A stretch of DNA of 32,179 nucleotides from an uncultured delta proteobacterium (GCA_903922175.1 CAIXSY010000165.1:1-32179), one strand, 5' to 3'. Counted from the first letter of the stretch, positions 7,533-15,381 are shown. Program-made: numbers and translations. The notes: generated by a model not told the origin, from the sequence alone.

Positions 7533-8330
7533 ATGTCAAACAAAAAGCAGATTCTCCCCTCGGTGAGAGGGGGCCCTGTCCAATTAATACTCAGCACGAA
7601 TTCTCAACAACCAAGAATTGAGAAAGAAGGTGGACAGGAAGCCTGTCAATTTCTACGTTCGCTTGAAGTCTTTTTACAGATACCTGACGATAAACTGAAA
7701 ACCTTGGCCGCAGCCACGCATTTTGCCTCCATCGCTCATGGCCAATATATTACGAACGAAGGTGCGCCGGAAACCAGCTATGGATTCATTGTTGCTTCGG
7801 GTCGTTTGGCGATGATGAAAACCTCCATAAGCGGTAAAGAGCTCGTCGTTGAGCTGTTGCCTCCAGGTGACATATTTGGATTACTGTTGACACTATCCTC
7901 CGAGAACTTGCCCTCTCAACTTTCGGCTCGGGCTCAATCCAAGTCAATTGTCCTGTGGGTGCCTATTCTAGAGCTCACCTACGTGCTCAACGCTCATCCT
8001 GAGATATACAAGAACGTCGTTGCGCATCTCTTCCGCTGCCTGCAATCATCATATCGAATCTCACGCGGTCTTGCCCATGATCAGGTTGATGTGCGTATCG
8101 CCACGGTCCTCGTGAGCTTATCACTTAAATTTTCTCGTCCATTGCCAGCCCTACAGGACAATACGATCGACATTACCCGGCAGCAGTTGGCGGATCTTAC
8201 CGGCACCACTCCCGAAACTGCGAATAGAGTCACCAGACAGATGCAGCGTGATGGGTTGATTGACCTTAATCCCCCGGGCGTAATCCGCGTGCTCGACCTT
8301 GTCGCCCTGCAAACGTTGGCCAATGGCTAG
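7533..8330 (+). CDS. Crp/Fnr-family transcriptional regulator
   Basis: A 265-residue protein with an extended N-terminus (about 40 residues), a cyclic-nucleotide-binding-type beta-barrel at about 43-150 (GQYITNEGAPETSYGFIVASG, ELLPPGDIFG), a dimerisation helix at about 155-185, and a winged helix-turn-helix at about 214-243 (ITRQQLADLTGTTPETANRV). The helix-turn-helix is the standard Crp/Fnr type that recognises TGTGA- or TTGAT-like half sites. It lacks the N-terminal Cys cluster of oxygen-sensing FNR, so its signal is unknown. The start ATG has no strong ribosome binding site. The gene is followed immediately by an inverted-repeat hairpin. A candidate target is the TGAT-N4-ATCA dyad at 5488. 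Confidence 0.9.
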   Translation: MSNKKQILPSVRGGPVQLILSTNSQQPRIEKEGGQEACQFLRSLEVFLQIPDDKLKTLAAATHFASIAHGQYITNEGAPETSYGFIVASGRLAMMKTSISGKELVVELLPPGDIFGLLLTLSSENLPSQLSARAQSKSIVLWVPILELTYVLNAHPEIYKNVVAHLFRCLQSSYRISRGLAHDQVDVRIATVLVSLSLKFSRPLPALQDNTIDITRQQLADLTGTTPETANRVTRQMQRDGLIDLNPPGVIRVLDLVALQTLANG

Positions 8331-8333
8331 GGG

Positions 8334-8420
8334 GAGCAGCGCGCTCGGTCTACCCTTTTTTTGCACCATTTTACAGCTTGTGAGCACTCCACAAAAAGGG
8401 TTGACCGAGCGCGGCGCTCC
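8334..8420. repeat. Long imperfect hairpin immediately after the Crp/Fnr gene
   Basis: Two arms of about 22 bp pair: GCGCGCTCGGTCtACCCTTT at 8339 onward, and its complement starting AAAAAGGGTTGACCGAGCGC at 8393. They surround a 31-nt centre. The T-rich left arm could assist termination, but the size and the neighbouring transposase remnant suggest a REP/MITE-like unit. Confidence 0.6.
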
Positions 8421-8429
8421 GGCCGCCCC

Positions 8430-8469
8430 CGCTATTCGGGGGTCCGCCAAGACTTTTTGCGGACGGTAT
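8430..8469. repeat. 40-bp dispersed repeat (family R4), copy 1
   Basis: Matches 30102-30141 with a single substitution over 40 bp. It contains a small hairpin GTCCGC-(11 nt)-GCGGAC. It lies exactly where the RAYT-type transposase frame loses its family similarity. Confidence 0.75.
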
Positions 8470-8504
8470 GGGTTGCCTACGAGGAACGGCCCTAGCCACC
8501 GAGG

Positions 8505-8747
8505 GTTAAAGTCTCGCATAAAGTGGGCCCAGTTAGCTTTGGGGAATCGGGTTGGAAACTGGATATGGTTCCCCTCAATCGCCATGGTGTACAGTTTTAC
8601 CTTATAGCGAGCGGCGTATTTGGCTGCGTAGCCCAGGATCTCCTGCTCCAGGGTCTGGTTGTTTACAAACCAGAGCTCCGAGCAGCGGCTCCTCGTGGTT
8701 TGGAAGGTGGTGATCTTCTTACATTCTATTCGTGGATGGTAACCCAT
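8505..8747 (-). pseudogene. Truncated REP-associated (RAYT/Y1-type) transposase remnant
   Basis: A minus-strand frame starting at ATG 8747 (MGYHPRIECKKITTFQTTRS) reads SELWFVNNQTLEQEILGYAA, YKVKLYTMAIEGNHIQ and HFMRDFN. This follows the pattern of Y1/RAYT-like transposases (Transposase_17-like), where a His-containing ..GNHxH/Q.. segment contributes to the metal site. About 81 residues are family-like. The frame then runs into the 40-bp repeat and the hairpin and no longer resembles a transposase, so the C-terminal half with the catalytic Tyr is gone. The frame technically stays open to 8151, but that part is antisense to the Crp/Fnr gene. Confidence 0.5.
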
Positions 8748-8914
8748 GGCGATACGGCTCCTTATTCGCACAACAGTCTGTGCCCAGTGCAGACACGCCG
8801 CCCCTACCAACTGCGAAGGCTGGCGAGGTGGTTATCATCTGCTCTTTATGTATCGCGATTTTCTGGAAAAAGTTTCCTCTACCTCTGTCTATCGTTCCGC
8901 GCGCTCCCTGAGAG

Positions 8915-8971
8915 AAAATGATGGGGTGAAAATGATGGTGGAAAATGATGGTGCCCTGGGGGAAATGACGG
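8915..8971 (+). repeat. Short degenerate tandem repeat of AAAATGATGG
   Basis: Three exact copies of AAAATGATGG begin at 8915, 8929 and 8942, with a fourth degenerate copy (GAAATGACGG) at 8962. They sit in the non-coding stretch before the glycoside hydrolase-like gene. Nothing else is recognisable between 8750 and 9118. Confidence 0.6.
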
Positions 8972-9118
8972 GGTCTGTGCACAGGAGCCGTCGTGTGGTA
9001 CGTACTATAAGGTTCGCTCTGGCGGGACGACGAGTTCGTTCAGTGGGTGGAGTTTTTCAGGGGTTCCTTAAGTGTTTTTCTCTATCGTTTTTTTGAAGGG
9101 CTAAAAGGAGAGTTACTT

Positions 9119-10123
9119 ATGCTACGCTGCTTACGTCTCATATTACTGGCATCCGCCTTTGTGCTTATCTCTTGCAATGCGAGTTCGGTGAAAGATCTGG
9201 CCGACGTTGCGGATGGCGTACCCCGAAAAACGATTGATACCTCGAAGCTGGGGGTCAATGCCTTTGTTAACGATCCACGGTTTGGTTCGATGTCGGCGCA
9301 GTTTTTGGAGGTGCGCGACACTCTCAAGCTTGGTTTTGTGCGCGTCCTGTTCTCGTGGGATTCTCTCGGTCATCCTTCAGCCCAGGGATCGCCGTCGTTT
9401 GCTTTTAACGATAGCGTCGTTGCCGCGTTGCCTCCTGGGATCGATGCCTTGCCGAATATCTCTGGGCTTCCCGACTGGATGTACAATTCGGCGAATTGGA
9501 TTGATGGTAATCCACGAAAGACATTCGTTGAGCGGTGGCTTAAGCCGCTTGTTCAACGTTATGGTCGCAATCCCAAGATCGTAGGTTTCCAGGTTTGGAA
9601 CGAGCCGAATATGGAGTCGTCTGAAAATACGCTGCTTGGGTTTAGCGATCCGGCGAACTATATAGAGATGCTGGCGCTGGCTTCAAACGTGATTCACCAG
9701 GAGGCACCGGGAAAATTGGTGGTGACTGCAGCTACGACAGCAATTAATCAAAACTACCCCGATTCACTCAACTATAATCGAGCAATGCGCGATGCCGGGG
9801 CGCAGTCGCTCTGTGACATTTGGGCAGTGCACTACTACAGCGAACAGTTCGAGCGGGTAGTACAATCGGGGGGAGTAGCTGATTTTCTTAACGGGCTAGA
9901 TCTGCCTATCTGGGTTACCGAGTCAGGTGCACAGGGTGTAAACGAACAGTTGCCTTATGGTGAGCGCACCTGGCCTTTTCTGATCGATAAAGTTCCGGGC
10001 ATTGCTCGCATCTACGCGTACCAGTTTACCGAGGATTCTCCCCCTGAGAGCACCTATGGGCTGCGTAATCATTCATCAGACTTTCCTGTGTCTGATCTTT
10101 ATGTTTGGCTAAGAGATCGGTAG
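9119..10123 (+). CDS. Lipoprotein, glycoside hydrolase clan A-like (TIM barrel)
   Basis: A 334-residue lipoprotein: signal MLRCLRLILLASAFVLISC with lipid-modified Cys19. The mature part is a TIM-barrel glycosidase of the GH-A clan. The acid/base Glu162 lies in GFQVWNEPN at the end of strand 4, and the nucleophile Glu268 in PIWVTESGAQ at the end of strand 7. The N-terminal LGVNAFVNDPRF and VRVLFSWDSLG segments resemble GH39/GH5-type enzymes. It probably cleaves a beta-linked sugar at the cell surface; the substrate is unknown. I place the start at ATG 9119, 24 codons inside the longest frame, because AAGGAGA lies 8 nt upstream and the signal peptide begins there. The TRL-like lipoprotein follows after 35 nt and may be cotranscribed. 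Confidence 0.88.
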   Translation: MLRCLRLILLASAFVLISCNASSVKDLADVADGVPRKTIDTSKLGVNAFVNDPRFGSMSAQFLEVRDTLKLGFVRVLFSWDSLGHPSAQGSPSFAFNDSVVAALPPGIDALPNISGLPDWMYNSANWIDGNPRKTFVERWLKPLVQRYGRNPKIVGFQVWNEPNMESSENTLLGFSDPANYIEMLALASNVIHQEAPGKLVVTAATTAINQNYPDSLNYNRAMRDAGAQSLCDIWAVHYYSEQFERVVQSGGVADFLNGLDLPIWVTESGAQGVNEQLPYGERTWPFLIDKVPGIARIYAYQFTEDSPPESTYGLRNHSSDFPVSDLYVWLRDR

Positions 10124-10158
10124 TTAGTCAGAGACAGAGATTTCTGAGGGGATGTATT

Positions 10159-10599
10159 ATGAGGCAGAGACATTGGCTCAGTTGCTGGGGGCTCACAGTG
10201 GGATTGTTTGTCCTGTCTGGGTGTTCGGGAATACCGATAACATTGACAGCGACAACGAGCCCGCTACCTCCTGGGGTGCGGGGTACGGTCACAGCTTATG
10301 GGAACTACTGCGAATATTTCCTCCTGGGGCTGATCCCCATATCCGGGTCACTTAATACCCAGGAAGCTCTTGAAGAGGCAAAGGAAGAGATCGGGGTCGA
10401 TGTGCTGACTGACGTTAGCGTTGACTTTGTTCTCCATTACTACATCCTCTTTTCTAACCACTGTGTCCATGTCCGTGGCATGGGGGTCCCGCGGGATGTC
10501 TTGAAACGGGCGCTGGCTGAGCAGACCTGCAGCTGTGCTGCCAAGGTGACTCCGGACTCACATGGGAAGAGCTCTCCGGTCAGCGTGCCTCCTACTTAA
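10159..10599 (+). CDS. Small lipoprotein with TRL-like pattern
   Basis: A 146-residue lipoprotein whose signal ends in the lipobox LSGC (about residues 20-23). The start ATG at 10159 has GAGGGGAT upstream; the frame is open 54 nt further but that part is not needed. The mature sequence (YCEYFLLGLIPISGSLNTQE, ALEEAKEEIGVDVLTDVSVD, ending CVHVRGMG) follows the same layout as TRL-like proteins: Cys, LLGL-P, a helix with ALEEAK, then two strands. That relation is inferred from pattern only. A short Ser/Pro tail follows. Its stop codon overlaps the stop of the convergent YhcH gene by 2 nt. Confidence 0.7.
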   Translation: MRQRHWLSCWGLTVGLFVLSGCSGIPITLTATTSPLPPGVRGTVTAYGNYCEYFLLGLIPISGSLNTQEALEEAKEEIGVDVLTDVSVDFVLHYYILFSNHCVHVRGMGVPRDVLKRALAEQTCSCAAKVTPDSHGKSSPVSVPPT

Positions 10600-11042
10600 A
10601 CAGCTATTTTTACTACCACCTTACGCACCGTTGTAGTGCTCACTCCCGGGGCATGGGCATCTTCGGGGTAGAAAATGGCAAAAGTGCCCGCTTTGAGCTT
10701 AAGCCAGCAATCCGGCCTATTCTGATAAAAACGGATGTCTCGCTTGGGATCATACTCAGTGGTCGGGACGAGGCCATCTTTAAGACTCTTCCAGCCGATC
10801 TCCTCTGTGCCGTCGATAATATATTGAAGATCGATGTAGCGCTGATGCGATTCAAGCTGCGCAACTTCCGTGGTGAGCGGAGGATTGGTAGCAATCAAGG
10901 CGTACATGCCTTCGCCTCCGATTGGGTGCCTACCGTCCTTAATATTCTGCCAATTTTGTGCACGCACAAATTGAATAGCTGTAGCAAATTCAGGATGAAG
11001 ATTGCGGTAGGCATCGGCTCGCTCGAAAATATCAAGAATCAT
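10596..11042 (-). CDS. YhcH/YjgK/YiaL family protein (DUF386)
   Basis: A 148-residue cupin-like protein with clear family motifs: GRHPIGGEGMYALIA, LESHQRYIDLQYIIDGTEEI, EYDPKRDIRFY, and the metal-site region FAIFYPEDAHAPG near the C-terminus. Family members are linked to handling of sialic acid or other sugar acids, in some cases as anomerases; a role here is not fixed by context. It is the last gene of a minus-strand set (GNAT, L,D-transpeptidase, YhcH), 15 nt downstream of the transpeptidase gene, with a GAGAGGAG-type site just before its ATG. Confidence 0.93.
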   Translation of the reverse strand: MILDIFERADAYRNLHPEFATAIQFVRAQNWQNIKDGRHPIGGEGMYALIATNPPLTTEVAQLESHQRYIDLQYIIDGTEEIGWKSLKDGLVPTTEYDPKRDIRFYQNRPDCWLKLKAGTFAIFYPEDAHAPGVSTTTVRKVVVKIAV

Positions 11043-11057
11043 ATACTCCTCTCGTTT

Positions 11058-11567
11058 CTACGGTACGATCTCCACTCTAGTTTTATCGGGCACAAGGCGC
11101 CAGACCTCCTCGATCTCGTCATTCGTAAGCGCAATGCAGCCGAGTGTCCAGTCGATTTGACGGTGTGCAGCGCCGATCCAGCCCCTGCCGTTGGTGATGC
11201 CGTGGATCATAATATCCCCGCCGGGTGAAACGCCTAGCTTGTGAGCGCGAGCTCTGTCAGCTTGGTTTGGGTAGGAGATGCGCAGCGAACGATGATAGGC
11301 GCTTTGCGGATTGCGCGAGGCAATATAGTAGATACCTTCGGGGGTGCGGCCATCGCCTTGGCGCTCCTTGGGCCCGATGGGGTTCGGCCCGAGCGCTACT
11401 TGATACTGACGCAAGATTTTGCCGTGGGAGGGTAGGAGTAGGGCGCGCTTAGCTTTATCGACCCGCACAAGATCGGCTTGCTCTATGGCCGACGTAGCCC
11501 AAGCGGGAACGATTGAAAAAAACAAGAGGACAAGGAGAAACGTATGTAATGCAAATCGCTGGCGCAT
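11058..11567 (-). CDS. L,D-transpeptidase-like (YkuD domain) secreted protein
   Basis: A 169-residue protein with a Sec signal (about 1-25, ending WATS). The YkuD domain covers residues about 31-167: VDKAKRALLL, a GDGRTPEG turn, DIMIHG with His122, and the catalytic motif DWTLGCIALTNDEI with nucleophile Cys144. YkuD enzymes cross-link peptidoglycan stems through 3-3 bonds or attach lipoproteins; short single-domain forms like this (compare YafK/ErfK types) may instead cut such links. The Arg that usually follows the catalytic Cys (GCxR) is Ala-Leu here. It starts 1 nt after the upstream GNAT gene ends, so the two are almost certainly cotranscribed. Confidence 0.9.
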   Translation of the reverse strand: MRQRFALHTFLLVLLFFSIVPAWATSAIEQADLVRVDKAKRALLLPSHGKILRQYQVALGPNPIGPKERQGDGRTPEGIYYIASRNPQSAYHRSLRISYPNQADRARAHKLGVSPGGDIMIHGITNGRGWIGAAHRQIDWTLGCIALTNDEIEEVWRLVPDKTRVEIVP

Positions 11568-11568
11568 A

Positions 11569-12009
11569 TCAACTCCTCTTTACCATTCGCGGGCTCTTCT
11601 GGTCATTAAGCGGCGAAGTTGTGTCAAGTTGGTACCCAAGCTTCTGGTAAAATCCAACGGCATCTAATGCTGCGTTTACAACAAATGATGTACATCCGTG
11701 AGCAACTGCAAATGCCTCGGCGTGCTGCATGAGTGACCGACCGAACCCTCGTCGTTGCTGACCATCGCGAATTGCCAATCGTCTAAATATTGCGCTTCTT
11801 TGCTCTGGGTTAAGGTCGATCCGAATAACACCAACAGCGATGTTTTCGCTATAAAAAAGCATCGGGTAATTGTTTTGCGCTCGCTCGTCAGGATGATTCT
11901 GGTTGTATACTCCATACAGCCCGCGATTTTCAAAGAGCACTACCCGCCGCAGCTCATGGTAGGCATTCCATTGTTCGGGAGATTTTACCGGATCGAGGCG
12001 AGTTGTCAT
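11569..12009 (-). CDS. GNAT-family N-acetyltransferase
   Basis: A 146-residue acetyltransferase. The acetyl-CoA-binding motif A is RRLAIRDGQQRRGFGRSLMQ (Q/R-x-x-G-x-G/A), preceded by strand VGVIRID and followed by FVVNAALDAVGFYQKLGYQ, the standard GNAT C-terminal half. The acceptor substrate is unknown. The N-terminal part (WNAYHELRRVVLFENRGLYG) is typical of the small-molecule acetyltransferase subgroup. It is the first gene of a minus-strand set with the L,D-transpeptidase and YhcH genes (gaps of 1 and 15 nt). Confidence 0.9.
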   Translation of the reverse strand: MTTRLDPVKSPEQWNAYHELRRVVLFENRGLYGVYNQNHPDERAQNNYPMLFYSENIAVGVIRIDLNPEQRSAIFRRLAIRDGQQRRGFGRSLMQHAEAFAVAHGCTSFVVNAALDAVGFYQKLGYQLDTTSPLNDQKSPRMVKRS

Positions 12010-12057
12010 ATGCTAGACCAGCGGTAAAAACCAAGACATGGCGGACTCGATAGGCCT

Positions 12058-12492
12058 CTATGTCTCATCCTGCCTAAGTTCCACAAAATTATTCGTGTGA
12101 TAGCCCGAATAAAGCCTACCTGTTTTGTAATCAGCGACTATGCAATGGCCCTTCATATTGCTAATTTCCCCAATGAATATGAGGACACGATCCGCTCTAA
12201 ATGGGTATTTCTGCCAATAGCGCCGAGGCAGTGATGAATGATCAAACTTAACCAAGCTTAGCTTTCGAGGGCTTTTGGGGCGGCGTCTTATTTTGTTGGT
12301 CATATAGGCTGGACTGTAACTCCTATTACATTCCAACTCCATACCTTTTACTATTCGATGGCGCTTCTCCGGTCCTTTGCCGAGATTCTCGTGCCGTGGG
12401 CCTTTGAAGCTATAGAAGTGCATAAACTCAAAGGCCTTTTGCATAAATATAATTAGGCGCTCAAAGCTAAGTTCAATGGCGAATTTTAGCAT
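12058..12492 (-). CDS. Conserved-looking hypothetical protein
   Basis: A 144-residue protein I cannot assign to a named family. The N-terminus (MLKFAIELSFERLIIFMQKA) is amphipathic-hydrophobic. The centre is basic (KIRRRPKSPRKLSLVKFDHS). The C-terminus has a neat pattern, IFIGEISNMKGHCIVADYKT then GRLYSGYHTNNFVELRQDE, resembling a small beta-rich domain with conserved His and Cys. I chose the ATG at 12492 rather than 12516 because GGGAGG lies 8 nt before it and inside the longer frame. The gene is 48 nt upstream of the GNAT gene on the same strand and could head that transcript. Confidence 0.6.
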   Translation of the reverse strand: MLKFAIELSFERLIIFMQKAFEFMHFYSFKGPRHENLGKGPEKRHRIVKGMELECNRSYSPAYMTNKIRRRPKSPRKLSLVKFDHSSLPRRYWQKYPFRADRVLIFIGEISNMKGHCIVADYKTGRLYSGYHTNNFVELRQDET

Positions 12493-12737
12493 AATGTGTA
12501 CCTCCCAAAGATACATTAGCAGACAAAAACGTCGTCCAGTGTATGCACGAGGAGGTGATCAAACGGCCTGCCGTGCCTGTCATAAGCCAGGAGTGTCAGC
12601 GAAGAGTTGATGATGTGGTAGGTAGGAATTGGTAGGGGGTAGACTGCCCTTCTTAATAGGATACAGTATGATGTGATAGTGTGCTCAAAGTGCCGCTACT
12701 GCGGTTATTAACACGAGAATTTCGAACATCGGTGAGT

Positions 12738-13427
12738 ATGAGGACAGTTGGGATTATTGGTGGCCTTGGCCCTGAAACGACGGCGGAGTTTTACCTAGAG
12801 ATCATGTTTCAGTGCCAGCGGCGTGTAGGCGCCCATAGGCCGGGAATGCTGATTTGGAGCGTGCCACTTCCCTATGAGTATGAGGAATCCGCCCTTCTAC
12901 GAGGCGTAGGCGTTGAGAGGATCTGCCCACTTCTTATAACAGCAGCCCAGAACCTAGAACGTGGTGGCGCAGACTTCCTCGTAATGCCCTGCAACACGTT
13001 GCATAGGTTTATCAACGATATTCGTAATTCAGTAAAGATTCCGGTCCTGAGCATTTTAGAGGCCTGCGCCAAGCGTTTAACGAGTGATGGCATTGCTGAG
13101 CTGGGGCTGATTGCCACAGGTATCACTCTCGAGTCAGGGTTTTATGAAGCGCACTTTAAGACTTGCGCTATTAACTTGCATACTCCAAATGATTTTCATC
13201 GCGCCAAGTTAGGCCGGATGATCCACAGTCTTGTAACCAATCGCTATGCCAGCCGTGAGAGGACCGAATTGCAAGAGATCATTGATGATTTTGCCAATCA
13301 GGGTATTCGAACTATTCTCTTAGCATGTACGGACCTTCAAGCGTTAGTACCGCAGAGTCCAAAGGTACAGATCCTTGATTCCATGCGAATTCTGGCGGAT
13401 GCTGTTGTCGACGAGATATGTGGATAA
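12738..13427 (+). CDS. Aspartate/glutamate racemase family protein
   Basis: A 229-residue two-domain racemase. The N-terminal signature TVGIIGGLGPETTAEFY is diagnostic of the Asp/Glu/hydantoin racemase superfamily. The catalytic pair is Cys85 in MPCNTLH and Cys197 in LLACTDLQ (usually GCTE, here ACTD). The enzyme interconverts L- and D-forms of an acidic or related amino acid without PLP; the Asp replacing Glu in the second motif may reflect a different substrate. The ATG at 12738 fits known family starts and has GGTGAG just upstream; a GTG at 12681 would add 19 residues with no ribosome binding site. Its stop codon abuts the start of the MFS gene, indicating translational coupling. Confidence 0.9.
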   Translation: MRTVGIIGGLGPETTAEFYLEIMFQCQRRVGAHRPGMLIWSVPLPYEYEESALLRGVGVERICPLLITAAQNLERGGADFLVMPCNTLHRFINDIRNSVKIPVLSILEACAKRLTSDGIAELGLIATGITLESGFYEAHFKTCAINLHTPNDFHRAKLGRMIHSLVTNRYASRERTELQEIIDDFANQGIRTILLACTDLQALVPQSPKVQILDSMRILADAVVDEICG

Positions 13428-14603
13428 ATGGTGACTACCCATCCCCTCGAACGAAACTTGCGTCTGGCCTATCTCTTACGAGGGTGCTCCTACACCTGGT
13501 TTTACATCCCGATTAGTGTTCCATTCTACCAAAGCTATGGGCTCTCGTTTCAGCAGATCATGTGGCTAAAGGCCGTACTATCCTTGGTCGGTCTGATCCT
13601 TGAGATCCCCACCGGTTATTTCGCCGACCGCGTTGGTCGAAAGATCTCGATAGTTGTCGGTGCGTTATTGTGGGTCTGCTCGGTATTTTTGTACTGTAGC
13701 GGAGCGTCGTTTGAGGCATTTTTGGTAGCCGAAGTGCTGCTCGGCTTTGGTATGAGCTTTATTGCGGGTGCTGATACCGCTCTAATCTTTGATACGCTGC
13801 GAGCCCTCGGTCGTGAGCACGAGTACCGCGCCTTAGAAGGGCGTTTAGGTATGGTTGCGGGGTTTACGGAAGCGCTCTGTGGATTAATCGGTGGAGCGCT
13901 GGCGGTGATGAGTCTGCGCTACCCGTTTTATGCGCAGTTTGTCTCTATTTCTCTGCTCACCGTACTCTCTTTTGCTCTGTATGAAGCGCCGCAGCAGATT
14001 CGGCAGGCAAGTGAACTGAGCGGCATTCGCTCTGTTGCCAAACTGACCTTGGCAAATCCGGCCCTGCGCGCCTTAATTCTATTCTCAGCTATTGGCGCTG
14101 CTGCATCTCTTTCGATGGTCTGGTGCGCCCAAAGCTATATGGAGCTTACCCGCATTCCACTACAGTATTTTGGGATGGTCTGGGCGCTCTTTCATGTCGT
14201 GCTTGCGCTCTCGTCGCGTGTGGCCTCGACGTCCTCGTTCTTTGAAAACCCGAAGGGGTTGTGGTTGGTCGTGGGGATTACTGCCGTAGGCCTCGTTGGG
14301 CTTGGACTTGTCACCTCTCCCTGGGGTATCGGATTTATCGTTTTGCTCTATATGACGCGAGGCATTCGCGCCCCGGTAATTAAAAGCATGCTTAACCGCC
14401 GCATTGCTTCCGAACATCGTGCTACCGTGCTCTCCATATCCAACTTTGTATTTCGCCTTACCTTTTGTGCGCTTGGGCCGCTTATCGGTGTGATGACTGA
14501 TCGCGTTGGGCTGCAAAATGCGTTGCTGGTCGTCGCCGTCATCGTGACTGTTCCATGCGCCTATCTGCTAAGGGAGTTTTTACGACATCCTCATAAGACG
14601 TAA
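13428..14603 (+). CDS. MFS transporter
   Basis: A 391-residue membrane protein with about twelve hydrophobic segments. The MFS motif A between helices 2 and 3 is GYFADRVGRK (residues about 63-72), and a related charged loop RRIASEHRA lies in the second half, followed by GVMTDRVG. Major facilitator proteins move small molecules using ion gradients. The ATG directly follows the TAA of the racemase gene (no gap), so the pair is cotranscribed and probably coupled in translation. Context suggests transport of the racemase substrate or of a product containing it, which is an inference. A strong terminator follows. Confidence 0.93.
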   Translation: MVTTHPLERNLRLAYLLRGCSYTWFYIPISVPFYQSYGLSFQQIMWLKAVLSLVGLILEIPTGYFADRVGRKISIVVGALLWVCSVFLYCSGASFEAFLVAEVLLGFGMSFIAGADTALIFDTLRALGREHEYRALEGRLGMVAGFTEALCGLIGGALAVMSLRYPFYAQFVSISLLTVLSFALYEAPQQIRQASELSGIRSVAKLTLANPALRALILFSAIGAAASLSMVWCAQSYMELTRIPLQYFGMVWALFHVVLALSSRVASTSSFFENPKGLWLVVGITAVGLVGLGLVTSPWGIGFIVLLYMTRGIRAPVIKSMLNRRIASEHRATVLSISNFVFRLTFCALGPLIGVMTDRVGLQNALLVVAVIVTVPCAYLLREFLRHPHKT

Positions 14604-14666
14604 TCCCCAAGATGGTGAAAGAAGTTACGGGGCGCGCTACTTGTGCCGGGGGTGATGGGCGCCGGA

Positions 14667-14695
14667 AGGGCGCACCGACCACGTCGGTGCGCCCT
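14667..14695. terminator. Bidirectional hairpin between convergent genes
   Basis: A perfect 13-bp stem (AGGGCGCACCGAC / GTCGGTGCGCCCT) with a 3-nt CAC loop, located between the MFS gene and the convergent lipoprotein gene. A clear T run is missing on the plus strand, but position and stability fit termination for both. Confidence 0.65.
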
Positions 14696-14703
14696 CCGTT
14701 GAA

Positions 14704-15303
14704 TCAGTTTGACTGAATTATGAGACCCGGGCATAGCCGGTTGAGCTCAACACAACTCGGTGGCGGCTGTGTCGGCACGGAGGTGGCGTCTCCCAGCTGA
14801 GAGATAAGCTTGCCTTCGATGGCCGAGCAATCCAGCGCATCAAAGACCTCCTTGAAAATATCTGCCGTATCATTAAGGCAGTTTTCGAAGAGCCTGATAG
14901 GGGCTGGGCACGCGGCAAAATCCTGGCTAGTGCCAGCTCCATCCGGACCGGCGCAATCAAGCTTTTCTCGGGGCTGCTGCTGAAGTTCCTCTGTGCACTG
15001 CTTTACCGATTCCCGGCACATGGCGCCATCGATTGGTGTGTTGGGATCAAACGTCCCCAGTGTCATGAACACTAGACGGCAGAAGTTCTCGTTGGTAAAG
15101 ACCTGATCAAAGAAATTGTTGGCGCTTTCACAGAGCTGGCGCGCATCCTGATTCGGAAGCTCGTTAATCAGCTTGTTTTCGGGAAGGCCCGAACTAAAGT
15201 CAGTTCCGCCGGTGCCCATTGATCCACCTCCACATCCCGGACCCATGATCAGTATGCTGAGCAAGCTCAGGGCGCTTCTTTGTAGTAATCTTCGATTTTT
15301 CAT
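14704..15303 (-). CDS. Cys-rich putative lipoprotein
   Basis: A 199-residue protein with a signal peptide ending in GPGC (Cys24), followed by a Gly/Ser-rich tether (GGGSMGTGGTDFSSG). The lipobox lacks the usual LA/S-G before Cys, so lipidation is likely but not certain. The mature part has at least eight Cys in regular spacing (QLCESAN, NFCRLVF, MCRESVKQC, LDCAG, AACPAP, ENCLND, LDCSAIE, PSCVELNRLCPG), suggesting several disulphides and helical hairpins. This style is common in envelope proteins of deltaproteobacterial lineages. No function can be assigned. It is transcribed away from the DUF6502 gene. Confidence 0.8.
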   Translation of the reverse strand: MKNRRLLQRSALSLLSILIMGPGCGGGSMGTGGTDFSSGLPENKLINELPNQDARQLCESANNFFDQVFTNENFCRLVFMTLGTFDPNTPIDGAMCRESVKQCTEELQQQPREKLDCAGPDGAGTSQDFAACPAPIRLFENCLNDTADIFKEVFDALDCSAIEGKLISQLGDATSVPTQPPPSCVELNRLCPGLIIQSN

Positions 15304-15359
15304 AGCTCAATTTTCCTTTACAACATCACTTATTACAAGACAAAACTTACGTTTATCTA

Positions 15360-15381
15360 GACCTGTGTAGAATACACAGGT
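15360..15381. promoter_or_regulatory. Perfect dyad in the divergent promoter region
   Basis: ACCTGTGTA-GAA-TACACAGGT is a 9-bp perfect palindrome with a 3-nt centre, followed on the plus strand by TTTTAATT. It sits between the divergent lipoprotein (start 15303) and DUF6502 (start about 15507) genes. It could be an operator or a short terminator-type hairpin. Confidence 0.4.

Noticed and set aside
8151-8510. The continuation of the transposase-like frame to 8151
   Set aside because: This part is a translation of the repeat, the hairpin and the reverse of the Crp/Fnr gene, with no transposase similarity.
8915-8971. Possible CRISPR-like or iteron array of AAAATGATGG
   Set aside because: Units are only 10 bp with 3-11 nt gaps, irregular, and there is no replication gene nearby.
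9047-9118. Upstream extension of the glycoside hydrolase-like gene
   Set aside because: The lipoprotein signal and a good ribosome binding site both place the start at 9119.
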